A stretch of 64,000 nt of DNA, taken from positions 21,510,616-21,574,615 of the forward strand of contig OZ022351.1 in NCBI GenBank assembly GCA_963989245.1, read 5' to 3'. The translations under genes were made by a program, and so were the position numbers. How positions within the stretch are numbered: position 1 is the first letter of the stretch; every line of letters starts with the position of its first letter. Of the stretch, positions 43,705 through 53,750 are shown one piece after another. This DNA comes from Nansenia antarctica (lineage: Eukaryota; Chordata; Actinopteri; Argentiniformes; Microstomatidae). The notes under the pieces are model-generated. The model did not search any database and was not told where the DNA came from. It worked only from the letters and a program-made list of their open reading frames with translations.

Positions 43705-45690
43705 TTCGGAAAGTATTCAGACCCCTTCACTTTTTCCACATTTTCTTGTGTTATAGACTCAATTTAAAATGGATTAAAATAATTTCACATAAATCCACAC
43801 ACAATACCCCAGAATGCCAACGTTTTTTGAAATTGCAGTAAATTAATTAAAATTGAAATACAAGAAATACCCCATGTACGTAAGTATTCAGAGCCTTATA
43901 TGACACTCTTAAAATGTGCTAAAATGCAAACATGCCATCAACAAATGACTCAATAAGTTGAATTGAGTCCACCTTAATGCAAGAACAATAGTTCATGTTA
44001 ATGTTAATATATTTGGTTTTATAGGGTCTCTGATTTGCTTAGGAATCAATTACACACTGTGTAGATTAGGATTTCCAAAAAAGTGGTTTCACTTTGTCAT
44101 TCTGGGGTATTGTGTGTGGATTGATGGCAAACTATTTTAATTTCATCCATTTTAAACTGAGGCTATAACCAGTGGTGTAGTCTAGTTTTTTCTAGTGGGT
44201 ATACTGTGATTTTGCCCTCCCAGTCAGAGCGACACCTGTCCCGTAGCGACACCCCATAAGCATCACCACACTCACTTATGCATACAGTATGCATCTACAC
44301 CAGTGTTTGCTGCCTTGGGGGGGGGGGGGGGGGGGGGGGGGGGGCATGGACTGTACTTGTACATCAAGCTGCCTCACGCTACAGAAACAGGAGATAGGCT
44401 CCTTCCCTATGGGCCGTTAGGCTCCAGAACCATTGGTTCTCAAGGCTACTTACTTATGTGGTCTTGACTACCTGTCCACTTTCTCACCTGGTTCTTGCTC
44501 TCTCTCTCTGGTGTGCCGACACCATCCTGCTCTCTCCTTCTCTCCCTCCCTATCCTCCTCTTTCCCTCTTTTGCTGTCAACCAAAAGGCAAACATAACAA
44601 CCAGAGTATTTATAATTTAATAAGAGGTATACATTGAATTCATATCAAATCATAACATAATTCTAATTGAATATTGGGTTGCTGTGGGCAATGCAGTCAG
44701 ATACTGTCTTTACTTACTCTCTCACCTGTAAGAAAATCGTATGTCCAACTACAAAAACCAGACATTTCCAATGAGTGAGGGTTTGTTCCAATGCTTCAAT
44801 CCACTGTCCATGTACTGTAAATATACCATTATGGTATTACCATAAAGCCCAATTCTAGCAGAATAAGAAAGATTGTATATCTACTTTAAGTAAAATAATA
44901 AAGTGCCTCCAGTTAGCTCTTTAGCTGGCATGTGTGCAGCAGACTAGCTCATCTAATCACTTCTGAGCGAGCTAGCTTGCTAGTTCTTTGACACTATTAT
45001 TCACACCATGAAACTATAATCAGACACTTTCTAATCACAATAATAACGACTAATTTGAACCAACTTTCTCTATCAGAAACAGTAATTATATTTGCTAACG
45101 TTTCAACTTGCTTACTTTCTTCTGCAGAGCTTTCACCCTGCAAAAACTCTCTCGCGTCGCATGCGCACACAAAACAAACCAAAAGCATTCTCCAGCGGCA
45201 CGAAGCTGTGTGTGGAGGTCTGGCCCGCCCGCGAATTTGCGAAACCTAGGATGGTAAGGGGAGGCAGGGCAATACCGTTACCTGATTGGTTGGCGAAGCA
45301 CTCCCTCATTGCCCCCTCATTGCCTGCCTCCCCCTACCATCCTAGGTTTCGCAAATTCGCGGCCCGCCCACCCCAAGGCTCTGTAGGGGAAATACTGAGA
45401 CTAGCATTCTGAACGACTGGTTATGCGATAACAAACATGTCAGAAAGTTCGAAGTAAGTGCTTCGTAACACAGACGGGGTGAATTTTATGAATGAAAGTG
45501 AAAGTTCTGTCACAAAACGCCGTTACGTATCCTCGCGCATTTTCTAGTGGGTATACGCAAATCCTTGTCCTTTCCTAGTGGGTATACGGCGTAGTCCTGC
45601 GTATCACGTAGACTACACCACTGGCTATAACACAACAAAATGTGGAAAAAGTGAAGGGGTCTGAATACTTTCCTATGGCACTGTACTTCC
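43705..45690. mobile_element. Tc1-like MITE interrupted by a hAT
   Basis: Left end GGAAAGTATTCAGACCCCTT and right end AAGGGGTCTGAATACTTTCC are inverted. Internal CACTTTTTCCACATTTTCTT and GTGGAAAAAGTGAAGGGG also pair. A 1,454-bp hAT sits near the right end. Confidence 0.8.
44170..45623. mobile_element. hAT element (CAGTGGTGTAGTCTA ends)
   Basis: Termini CAGTGGTGTAGTCTA and TAGACTACACCACTG are flanked by a perfect 8-bp duplication GCTATAAC (44,162-44,169 and 45,624-45,631). It contains a G-run of about 28 bases (44,317-44,344) and a 50-bp-arm palindrome. No transposase. Confidence 0.9.
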
Positions 45691-46031
45691 ATCAAAATAC
45701 AAGGCCCTCTGCTACCCCCTTGTGGTCAGCAGTGTCCTAAAACACTGAGATAATAATACTAGAACATTTAAAAATGAAACTGTCATTATGCACATATACA
45801 TAATATGCCGACATTATGTACATTCACATCTAGCTACACCAAAGAAAAAACTGCATTTAATGACACAATTAAATAATGTAGGCCTGTAATATATCGTATG
45901 AATTTTGACAATTGACATGATCACATGGCTCTTTTACAGTATCGTGGTGCAGAGCTGTATACGGCGGCCAAGTTCAGGACTGAAGGTAGGCGAGTCAGAA
46001 TCTCACAGGGGAGTTCAGACCGCTTCCAAAG

Positions 46032-47204
46032 ATGACCAGCCCCATCTACTGCCCCCTCATCCAGCAGATGGTGAATTCCAGTGAGCCCCCCAACTCCTCG
46101 GCCAGGGCCGGGGCCATGAGCCTGGGCACAGTCTGTCTCCACGGCGTGGTCTCCTCCCTGGGCATCCTGGAGAACCTGCTCATCCTAGGGGTCATCGGCC
46201 TGCAGGTCCGCCGCTCCATCATCAGCGTCTGGATCCTCAACCTGGCCGCCTCGGACCTCCTGGCCACCGCCTCCCTGCCCTTCTTCACTGTCTTCCTGGC
46301 CCGAGGCAGCACCTGGACCCTGGGAAACACCTTCTGCCGCCTCCACTCCTCCGTCTTCTTCCTCAACATGTTTGTGAGCGCCTTCCTCCTGGCGGCCATC
46401 TCTCTGGACCGCTGTCTGGTCGTACTGAGGCCCGTGTGGGCCCAGAACCATAGGAACGTACGGCTAGTCGGGAGGGTGTGTGGGGTCACCTGGGTGATGG
46501 CCATGATCTGCACCGTCCCGTTCTACCTGTTCCGTGACACCATCCCCCGACGTGACGGGAAGGTCATGTGTTACTATAACTACGCCCAGTTCCTTCCTCT
46601 GGGTGATATCGACCTCAAAGGGCTGTGTGAGGTGCGTCAGGAGTCCCTGGCTCTGATCAAGTTCCTCCTGGCCTTCCTGCTCCCCCTGGTGGTCATCATA
46701 GGGAGCTATGTGACGGTGACCGTCCACATCGTGCGGCGCAATCAGGGCAAGCGCCGGTCCTTCCGCTTCGTGCGGCTGGTGGTGGCGGTGGTGATGAGCT
46801 TCGTGGTGTGCTGGGCGCCCTACCACGTCTTCAGCGTACTGGAGGCTGTAGTCAAGCACCAGCCCTCCTTACAGGGGCTAGTAGCTCGTGGCATGCCCAT
46901 TACAGCGAGCTTAGCCTTCCTGAACAGTGTGATCAACCCCATCCTGTACGTGTTCAGCTGCCCAGACCTGTGCAGTAAGATCCGCCAGTCGCTGAGCACG
47001 GTGCTGGAGAGCGTGCTAGTCGAGGACCTGGGGGAGTTGCCACGGCGACGCAGTACGGCCGGCACGTTAATCAGCATCTCAGAGTTTCAGCTGAGGGGGA
47101 GAGGCCTCATCCCCTCCAGCCTGAGGGAGGCAGACTCCAGGGAGGATGGGGGGGAGGAGGAGAGGGAGAAGGACCACTCCTCTTCCACTAAGGAGTCCTC
47201 ATGA
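46032..47204 (+). CDS. ptgdr2: Prostaglandin D2 receptor 2 (CRTH2)-like class A GPCR
   Basis: A single open exon of 390 residues, close to the human protein at about 395. The family is a Gi-coupled plasma-membrane receptor for prostaglandin D2 in the chemoattractant-receptor clade. Seven hydrophobic segments are visible. Near-identical landmarks to mammalian CRTH2 include the TM3 region LHSSVFFLNMF, LDRCLVVLRPVWAQNHR (DRY replaced by DRC), PFYLFRDTI..DGKVMCYYN in loop 2, RFVRLVVAVV, CWAPYHVFSVLEA in TM6, NSVINPILYV in TM7 and TVLESVLVEDLGE in the tail. N-glycosylation sequons (NSS) lie in the N-terminus. The start fits the family and gives the expected extracellular length. Untranslated exons upstream are possible. 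Other leukocyte chemoattractant receptors are less likely given the ECL2 and tail matches. Confidence 0.88.
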   Translation: MTSPIYCPLIQQMVNSSEPPNSSARAGAMSLGTVCLHGVVSSLGILENLLILGVIGLQVRRSIISVWILNLAASDLLATASLPFFTVFLARGSTWTLGNTFCRLHSSVFFLNMFVSAFLLAAISLDRCLVVLRPVWAQNHRNVRLVGRVCGVTWVMAMICTVPFYLFRDTIPRRDGKVMCYYNYAQFLPLGDIDLKGLCEVRQESLALIKFLLAFLLPLVVIIGSYVTVTVHIVRRNQGKRRSFRFVRLVVAVVMSFVVCWAPYHVFSVLEAVVKHQPSLQGLVARGMPITASLAFLNSVINPILYVFSCPDLCSKIRQSLSTVLESVLVEDLGELPRRRSTAGTLISISEFQLRGRGLIPSSLREADSREDGGEEEREKDHSSSTKESS

Positions 47205-48095
47205 CCTGAATTTAGTCCAGATGCCAGTTTTGATGGGCTGTGATGAGAAAGCCATTCAGTTTTGAATCAGTGTTATGTCCGCCATAGACTGAATGTTTGA
47301 CTGTCCCTCCTAAAGACCTCTTCATCCCCAATATCCCCCTGTACAGTTTCTCAAAATGTAATAATATTTAAAAAAAAGAAAAATCTAAATCTAAAAAGTA
47401 TTTCTTCCTTCTTCTAGCATTGTAACTGCCAAAGGCCCCTGGTCCTAGCAAATATATTATATCTTTTTAACTCATTGACTGCCAAAGACGCCAATTGGCG
47501 TCTTATAGAATAGTAACGTTGACTGCCAAAGACGCGTCTTTGGGGAAAAAAACATTTTTTCGCGGGGATCGCGTTATTGACATGTTCTACACCTAGCGAG
47601 TGAATTTCAGACTTGGGTGTAATGTATTTCGGTCCCAGATGGGGGCAGTAGTTCGATAAAAGCCTGGAGAAGGAAGTGGCTTGCTGTGGGTTGTAGTAAT
47701 GGCGAAACGGATCAGGGTATGTGCCAAACGCGGCGCGGAGCATTGCGGCCATCGCGCGACTCTTCAAACAGTTCAGAGTCGGATGATACAGAAAAAGTGC
47801 AGGAAAAAAAAAAAAAAAAAAGTTCTGCAGAAAAAGCTCGTTTTCTCTGTTTATTGGTCAAAATCAGGTGTTTTTGCTGAAACCACCCTATGTTCTACGG
47901 ACGATTTCTAAACATTTAAAGAGGCTAGAAACAAACTTTCTTTTTCTGATGAAAGAAGAGAGTCTAAAGTTTTGGTAGATCTGTTCAATGTTTATGTAGT
48001 CCGAAAAGTCAATATTTGGTGGGTCTTCAAAGTTCAGCGAAAATGCCCCAAAAGTCTGGCAGTGTGGAGCTCTCCGCTCTGAACATGGCTGGCAG

Positions 48096-48397
48096 TGTAG
48101 TATATTTCTGTAGTATGTATGATCTATGTATGAATATGTGGTATGTTTTAGACACACACACATGCCAGGGCATGCAGGGACACAGATGACCAGCAGGGAC
48201 CTTTGGGGGGTGGGCAGGGACACACATGCACGCTGGCCCCTCCCCTCTGGAGGGGAACGGGGAGAGAGACACGACAAGCGCTCTCTTCTCACCCAGGATC
48301 CACGGGGAACAGATGTAATGTATAAACCTGCCTGTAACTAATTAAATTATCTTAAACTAACTGTTCTTTGATTCATCATCAATAAGAATACACGACA
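48096..48397 (+). repeat. 5' LTR of the retroviral element
   Basis: 302 bp beginning TGTAGTATATTTC and ending ATACACGACA. By eye it matches the 3' LTR at every base. ATGTATAAAC near its middle-to-end could serve as a TATA-like element and AATAAGA near the end as a polyadenylation signal. Confidence 0.95.
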
Positions 48398-48402
48398 GTA
48401 AA

Positions 48403-48420
48403 TGGCGAGCTAGCCAGGAG
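48403..48420 (+). promoter_or_regulatory. Primer-binding site, tRNA-Arg type
   Basis: TGGCGAGCTAGCCAGGAG lies five bases after the 5' LTR. From memory of vertebrate tRNA-Arg(ACG), whose 3' end is CTGGCTGGCTCGCCA, it is complementary at all but one position. Confidence 0.7.
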
Positions 48421-50168
48421 ATAAATGTAACTTAATTTACAGTATTTTGCGAACTTCAATCTAACAAAGAAGGCAGATTTTCTGCAGAAATCTCTCTCTA
48501 GTCGATTGGTGTGTTTAAAATAAACTGTAAATCTCAGATAAGTTATAGTCAAAAGAATCTGTGTAACGGTAATCTTGTTGGAATAGATGCAAACTTTTCA
48601 TAAATCTTTGGAGTGTGGGTGGTGAGAGCCGGACTTTGTAGCCCGTTTTTTGTAAAATATGGTATGTGATTTGTTTGTACGGTATTGGAATATCGTGTGT
48701 GTGTTTGTGTAAAATTCGGTGAGGTTGTGTTTATGTGTTGGAGTGTGGGTGGACTCGGTAGTCTATTTTGTATTGTAGCAGAGAGTACGCCATTACTCTT
48801 TGTCTGTGTGAGAGGACGCCGTTGTGTGGGCGGCCATTTGCAGTGTGTCAGAGCAGCGGAGTTTAGACGCCATTTTTATGAGGGAAACGTGCAGTGTACT
48901 TTCAGCGGAGTTTAGACGCCATTTGCATTTAGACGCCATTTGCAGTGTGTCAGAGAGTCTAAAGGACACACACAGAGGCCATCTTTGTAAGGGAAGCGTG
49001 AACGTAGAATATTTGAATGAGATAAATAGTAGTTGGGCTGGATTGAAAGATAGTCTTGATGTTGCTGTGTCGTGAAAAGTAATCGTTTATGAAAACAAGT
49101 TGTGTTGGAGAGATTGTTTTGGAGCAGGCTACAAACACGCGGTGATTTTTTAGGGGAGACGGGTTGTAGCCCCCTCTTCTTGCCTCTGCAAACAGGCACT
49201 CCTTTGGAAAGCATTCCTTTGGAAAGGAACCTGACTGATTAATTACATTCCTTATTTCTTACGGATCATTTTACATAGACTATAGTATTTAAGATAGAGA
49301 TATGGTGAATTGATCTCGGGGTATTTTAAATAGTTTAGAGTTACGGTTAAAACATTCATAGCCTTGGCTAAGAGTTGGCGCATGCGCAATCGATGCGCGT
49401 TAGCCGGAGCACAGCTCCATCTGCTGGTCGAAATACGACAATACATTTTAAAACACTAAATCCTCAGGGAGATACAGCTGAGGTCGATGAAACAGTCCGA
49501 TACATTAATAAATAGATGGTTATAAATGATTGTAATTGAGAATTGATCATTTTGTTCCTTTCAAATAACAAGTCGATTTCCTTACAGATTGTAATGAATA
49601 ATTAATCATTTTATTCCTTCCAAATGACAAGTCGATTTCTTTAAGTGTGTAATTAATAATTAATCATTCATTCTTTTCCAAATAACAAGTCGATTCCTTT
49701 ACAGGTTATAATTAATATTTGTAATTTACATCTTTTATTTTAGTTAGGTCATTTCCACAGTGTTTGATTAAGGAATAGCAGAATAGTACATATTTGATAA
49801 TTAAGCAGTAAAAGGGTTTTTGTAAATCAGTGAATACTTAGGTGTTGACCAATCTTTGTGATTTAATAATTGTGTTGACCAGAACTGTAATTAGGATTGA
49901 ATGAGTAATTAAGTGACACATTCATAAACAATTAGGAAACACATTTAAGTATAAAGTACTTACACAGAGATTAGATTTAAGTTAATACTGCACTGACATA
50001 CACAAGAGGCAAGTCTGTTATTCTGGAGTTGCAGGGTTTTTGTGGGGATGGTTAATACAGTTATATTGGACTAGCATTTGTTTAGCAAACAAGATAAAAT
50101 AAGGTGGGTTGTAAGAAGCGTACACCTTATCTAATATAGAATATTGTCAGCATATTGAGCCAAGTAGA
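48421..50168 (+). other. Retroviral 5' leader
   Basis: About 1.75 kb without a convincing ORF between the primer site and gag. It contains short repeated motifs (GGAGTTTAGACGCCATTT several times around 48,850-48,950) and repeated AACAAGTCGATT units near 49,570-49,700. A packaging signal or internal ribosome entry could lie here, but I cannot identify one. Confidence 0.6.
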
Positions 50169-51854
50169 ATGGGGTCGAATTCCACGAAGCTGTTAAAAGA
50201 TATTAGTGAACATCGTGGAATGTTGGCTACGTTATCCCCTATGGCTGTAGTGGAAAAAATGAATCCTCTTGTTAGGGAAATTAGCAAAATGTCTACGAAA
50301 TGGAATAGCCGTTGGGCATACATTGAACAGCCGTGGCCGAAAGAGGGCAGCATTAATTTACAATTAATTGCAACATTGGAGATACTTATCAATGGGCACA
50401 AAGCACATCAAAGAGGAAAGATTAGATCAGAGAAACGCAAGTTAGAGTTAGCTATTTTAGATCTATTTAAGGTAGAGGGACAGAAAATAGCTCAGTGTCC
50501 TGCCCCCAGTCCCCCTCCCTATGCTAAGGCACTGGAGGATCATTCCCAGAAGAAGAAGAAGGAGCCAAGGGGAAAAGGGGACGACAGGAGTGACGAGGAA
50601 GATGACAGCGAAGATGGCAGTGCAGACTCAAGTGATGACGACAATGCAGATGGAGGCTACAACGCGCAGGGCAGGAAGATGATAGCCACAGCCGAAAGGA
50701 AAGGTGGGAGAAGACGCCCGGAGAAAGAGGGAGATTGTCACCGAATGTCATCAAATACATTAAAGAACTGTCCAGTGCTGATTCGGGGTAACAAGATGGA
50801 ATATCATCCGTGGCATCATACAGATTTGTCTGAAGTGATCGAGAAACTCCCAGTTCTTCAAGAGGGAGGACATTCTTGGACGGCGCAAGTCGACGTGATA
50901 CTGATAGGAACGCAGGCCGCGATGGGAGACCTGAAAAGACTCTTAGCTTTTATTGCAGGATTGGATACAATGCAGGAAATATTGATGAAGGCAGGACTTC
51001 ATAGATATATCAATACATCAGTTTATGATCCAGAGCTCTTCGCAGCAAACAGAGGCAGGCTGTGGAAAGCAATCAGAGAGACCTACCCTACTCACATTCA
51101 CCCAGACAATATCATTGTGAAGCCACTGGGGGGGGATGAGAATCCCAGGGGTTATATTGCCCGTATGCACTCTCAATGGAGAAGTGTGACAGGGAAAGAC
51201 GCTGAAGATAACCCCTTAGAAAAATCCATAATCAGGGAAAAAATACAAGAAGGGCTTCCTACCCCAGTTAAGGATAAGCTAGCAGAAGTGGTGGGGCTAC
51301 GACACATGAACAAAGCTGTTTATATAGACCACGTAGCTCATCAAGTGGAGTTATATCGAAAGAACATTCAGATACAGAAGGCACGAGACGAAGAATCCCT
51401 CAGAATATTGACTCATTTGCAATTGACTGAAAGCGAGAGGAACATAGAGGGAGTGCAGGCTTTAGCCCCACAGCAACAGCCACCTGGAGTGCAGACTGCT
51501 ACTTACCAGTCCTACTCACAGGGGCCACAAGGGGGGTATCCTGCTACTTACCAGTCCTACCCACAGGGGCCACAAGGGGGGTATCCATACCCACAAGGGC
51601 CACCAGGGGTGCAAGCGGTTCCATGCCAGATGTACACACAGCCTGGCCAAGGACCACCACCAGGGGGATGGAAAGCAGCAGGGAAGGAGATGCTAGAACC
51701 ATGCCAATGTGACCAGAATGGACATCTAGCCTGTGCCTGCTGCAACAGGCCCCAGGGGGGCGCAGGGGGGAGCCAAGGAGGAGGATATTGGCCCCCTACT
51801 ACACCTGCTCCAGGAGTGATGAACCCTTACGGAGGCCCAGCAGCTGGCCTATAG
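50169..51854 (+). CDS. gag: Retroviral Gag polyprotein, intact frame
   Basis: Open frame of 561 residues ending at TAG. The start MGSNST fits an N-myristoylation signal. A matrix-like region is followed by the late-domain motif PPPY (115-118), a charged K/E/D-rich linker, and a capsid-like domain opening CPVLIRGNKMEYHPWHHTDL, which resembles gammaretroviral capsid beginnings. The GYIARMHSQWRSVTG region sits where the major homology region is expected. A proline/glutamine repeat region (TYQSY-QGPQGGYP units) precedes a short cysteine/histidine motif around 512-525 (C-x-C-x4-H-x4-C), an atypical zinc knuckle. The role would be particle assembly and RNA packaging. No frame break is seen. Confidence 0.85.
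   Translation: MGSNSTKLLKDISEHRGMLATLSPMAVVEKMNPLVREISKMSTKWNSRWAYIEQPWPKEGSINLQLIATLEILINGHKAHQRGKIRSEKRKLELAILDLFKVEGQKIAQCPAPSPPPYAKALEDHSQKKKKEPRGKGDDRSDEEDDSEDGSADSSDDDNADGGYNAQGRKMIATAERKGGRRRPEKEGDCHRMSSNTLKNCPVLIRGNKMEYHPWHHTDLSEVIEKLPVLQEGGHSWTAQVDVILIGTQAAMGDLKRLLAFIAGLDTMQEILMKAGLHRYINTSVYDPELFAANRGRLWKAIRETYPTHIHPDNIIVKPLGGDENPRGYIARMHSQWRSVTGKDAEDNPLEKSIIREKIQEGLPTPVKDKLAEVVGLRHMNKAVYIDHVAHQVELYRKNIQIQKARDEESLRILTHLQLTESERNIEGVQALAPQQQPPGVQTATYQSYSQGPQGGYPATYQSYPQGPQGGYPYPQGPPGVQAVPCQMYTQPGQGPPPGGWKAAGKEMLEPCQCDQNGHLACACCNRPQGGAGGSQGGGYWPPTTPAPGVMNPYGGPAAGL
51852..51854 (+). promoter_or_regulatory. In-frame amber codon between gag and pol, probable readthrough site
   Basis: CTA-TAG-GGG links two frames in the same phase. 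Gammaretroviruses use UAG followed by G and a downstream pseudoknot at this place. A GC-rich stretch follows immediately here. Confidence 0.6.
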
Positions 51855-53750
51855 GGGTGCCCGGAAGATCCGAGTGGGAGGTGCCAGCTGGTGGTGACAC
51901 AGAAGCCTGAAGGCGCCACGCACCTCCCTATGTCTAGAGAATATGTGAAGACAATCGGATTTGAGGGAATTAAACAGCTGATTCCTACAACTGAGCTTGT
52001 AGACTTAGAGTACAAGGGACAGAGAGCAACTCTGTCAACACTTGTGTCAGAACACACGCCAACAGGGCTGCTAGGGAGAGATGCTCTATGCCAATTGAAC
52101 TGTACAGTAAAATGCACACCTGACGGCTGTCAGGGGACGATGCCATCCGGTGCTCAGGTTCCATCGACAGCCAGAGTGATTAAGCATAGAACAGACCTAC
52201 AAGCTTTGCCTTTAAAGGGAGCTGATATAGAATATTGGGTTGATGGGTCTTGTTACGGGGTAGGAGAAACTTTGTGCGCTGGGTATTCCTTAGTTAAAGC
52301 ACAGAATTCAAAGTTTATTGTAGAACAGGCTGAGGCAGTTCCTCAGCCTTGCTCAGCCCAGTTGGCTGAATTGATTGCCCTCACAGAAGCATGCAACTTG
52401 GGAACCGGACGGAGAGTGACAGTGTACACCGACTCTGCCTATGCACATAATGTTTGTCATTTTAATGGAGCTGTATGGAGGGGGCGGGGTTTTAAGAGAA
52501 CTGATGGTACGCCTATACAGCATCACGCACAGATCATGAAGCTGTTACAAGCCATGATGAAGCCAAAGGAATTAGCTATAGTGAAGTGTGCCACACACAG
52601 GTCTGACTCATCACATGTCACACAAGGTAACAGGGCTGCAGAGGATGCAGCCAAAGCCATTACAGGAGCAGACAAGGCAGGTAAAGGTCTTCTGGTCACA
52701 CATGAAAAGCAATTACAGGGCATGGTCACACTTGAGGATTTATTGATGTTACAGAGTAGAGTAACTACGTTAGACAAGAGCGTTTGGCTAGCAAGGGGGG
52801 CAAGTCAGGATGACACAGGTCTATGGAGGAATCATGAGGGGTTGGTTGTAGCACCCTCAGATTTATTAGGCATGTTAATACAGGAAGCCCATGGATTAGC
52901 ACATGTGGCTAGGGGGGAGGTAAGACGCAAGATCACCAAGAAATATGGGTTTTGGAGTCCATATTTGATGGAACAGATTGACCATGCTTTAGGTCAATGT
53001 GGGGTCTGTTGGAGAAACAACATCAGAGTGGGTACACCAGTGGTGTCTGGGCATATCCCTACCCCAATAGGGCCACGGGTGGTGGACAGGGGGGTGGATG
53101 TACAGAGTAGGCAGGATGTTGTGCCAACAGGTGCCGAGGTCCCCAGAGAACCTGAGAAGGAGGAGCTACGAGGAGATGCTGTGGTGTTGCCAGAGCCAGT
53201 GGCAATGCCAGTGTTACAGCCAGTGACATTACCGGCAGTGCCTGAAACCGAGGGGACAGTGGAAAGCTGTCCAGATGCCAATGAACCAGAAACCAACGAA
53301 GCAGAGAGTGTTGACAGTCTGGAGGTCCAGCCTGGGGGTGTCCAAAGCCTGGACACCTGTGCTACTGGGGATGCTGGCGAGTGCCTGCACCATGCTTCAG
53401 ATGATGCTGAGGGCGACTCCCCAGACCTTGATCAGCGTGGGAGGGGACCAGGCGGCTGCCTTAACCTCAATGACACTGACGGACGACGACCAGTTAGGAA
53501 AAGATTAAAGACTATGAATAGGGTAGTGAAGCAGCAGATCAAAGGGAACGACGGGAATGGACAGCAGATGATAGCATGGCTGGAAGCGGTCTTAGGGGCA
53601 TGGGAAACTTATTTTGCTAAGGTAGGCGCACCTATTATAGCAGACATGATTTTTGACTTTCTTAGGAGGCAGGGCCTCATTGACTGTTTTTGGAAAATCA
53701 GTCACTCAGTCCACGTTAATGAACTTTTCAGAAGACTAGTCCTCACCTGA
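51855..53750 (+). CDS. pol: Composite pol-derived frame (protease end, RNase H, integrase zinc domain)
   Basis: It lies in the same frame as gag after one TAG and is open for about 631 codons. It has no early ATG (the first GTG is at 51,891), so expression most likely depends on readthrough. Numbered from that GTG, LLGRD (60-64) marks the end of a retroviral protease, but no DTG active site precedes it. RNase H follows with D118, E160, D181 and D252. The integrase HHCC domain has H334, H338, C370 and C373. GHIPTPIGP then stops where the catalytic core should begin. No YxDD reverse transcriptase or D,D-35-E core is present. The last 220 residues (proline/acidic stretch, RPVRKRLK, then a hydrophobic helix-like WLEAVLGAWETYF region) match nothing I recognise. 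The deletions keep the frame. Confidence 0.75.
   Translation, partial: GCPEDPSGRCQLVVTQKPEGATHLPMSREYVKTIGFEGIKQLIPTTELVDLEYKGQRATLSTLVSEHTPTGLLGRDALCQLNCTVKCTPDGCQGTMPSGAQVPSTARVIKHRTDLQALPLKGADIEYWVDGSCYGVGETLCAGYSLVKAQNSKFIVEQAEAVPQPCSAQLAELIALTEACNLGTGRRVTVYTDSAYAHNVCHFNGAVWRGRGFKRTDGTPIQHHAQIMKLLQAMMKPKELAIVKCATHRSDSSHVTQGNRAAEDAAKAITGADKAGKGLLVTHEKQLQGMVTLEDLLMLQSRVTTLDKSVWLARGASQDDTGLWRNHEGLVVAPSDLLGMLIQEAHGLAHVARGEVRRKITKKYGFWSPYLMEQIDHALGQCGVCWRNNIRVGTPVVSGHIPTPIGPRVVDRGVDVQSRQDVVPTGAEVPREPEKEELRGDAVVLPEPVAMPVLQPVTLPAVPETEGTVESCPDANEPETNEAESVDSLEVQPGGVQSLDTCATGDAGECLHHASDDAEGDSPDLDQRGRGPGGCLNLNDTDGRRPVRKRLKTMNRVVKQQIKGNDGNGQQMIAWLEAVLGAWETYFAKVGAPIIADMIFDFLRRQGLIDCFWKISHSVHVNELFRRLVLT

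Larger units (their letters stand above)
43172..45905 (+). repeat. Diverged duplication of a roughly 320-bp unit, second copy split by transposons
   Basis: Unit A is 43,172-43,493. Unit B starts at 43,494 (GTTTGAGATGACA...GAGATAACGTTTCTT repeated), breaks off near 43,700 and resumes at about 45,695. There ACATTATGTACATTCACATC and GCATTTAATGACA recur from 43,370-43,450. Confidence 0.65.

Noticed and set aside
46046..46859. Long minus-strand frames
   Set aside because: Antisense shadows of the ptgdr2-like receptor.
49000..50168. Additional gene in the retroviral leader
   Set aside because: Only short frames with no domain; AT-rich repeats explain them.
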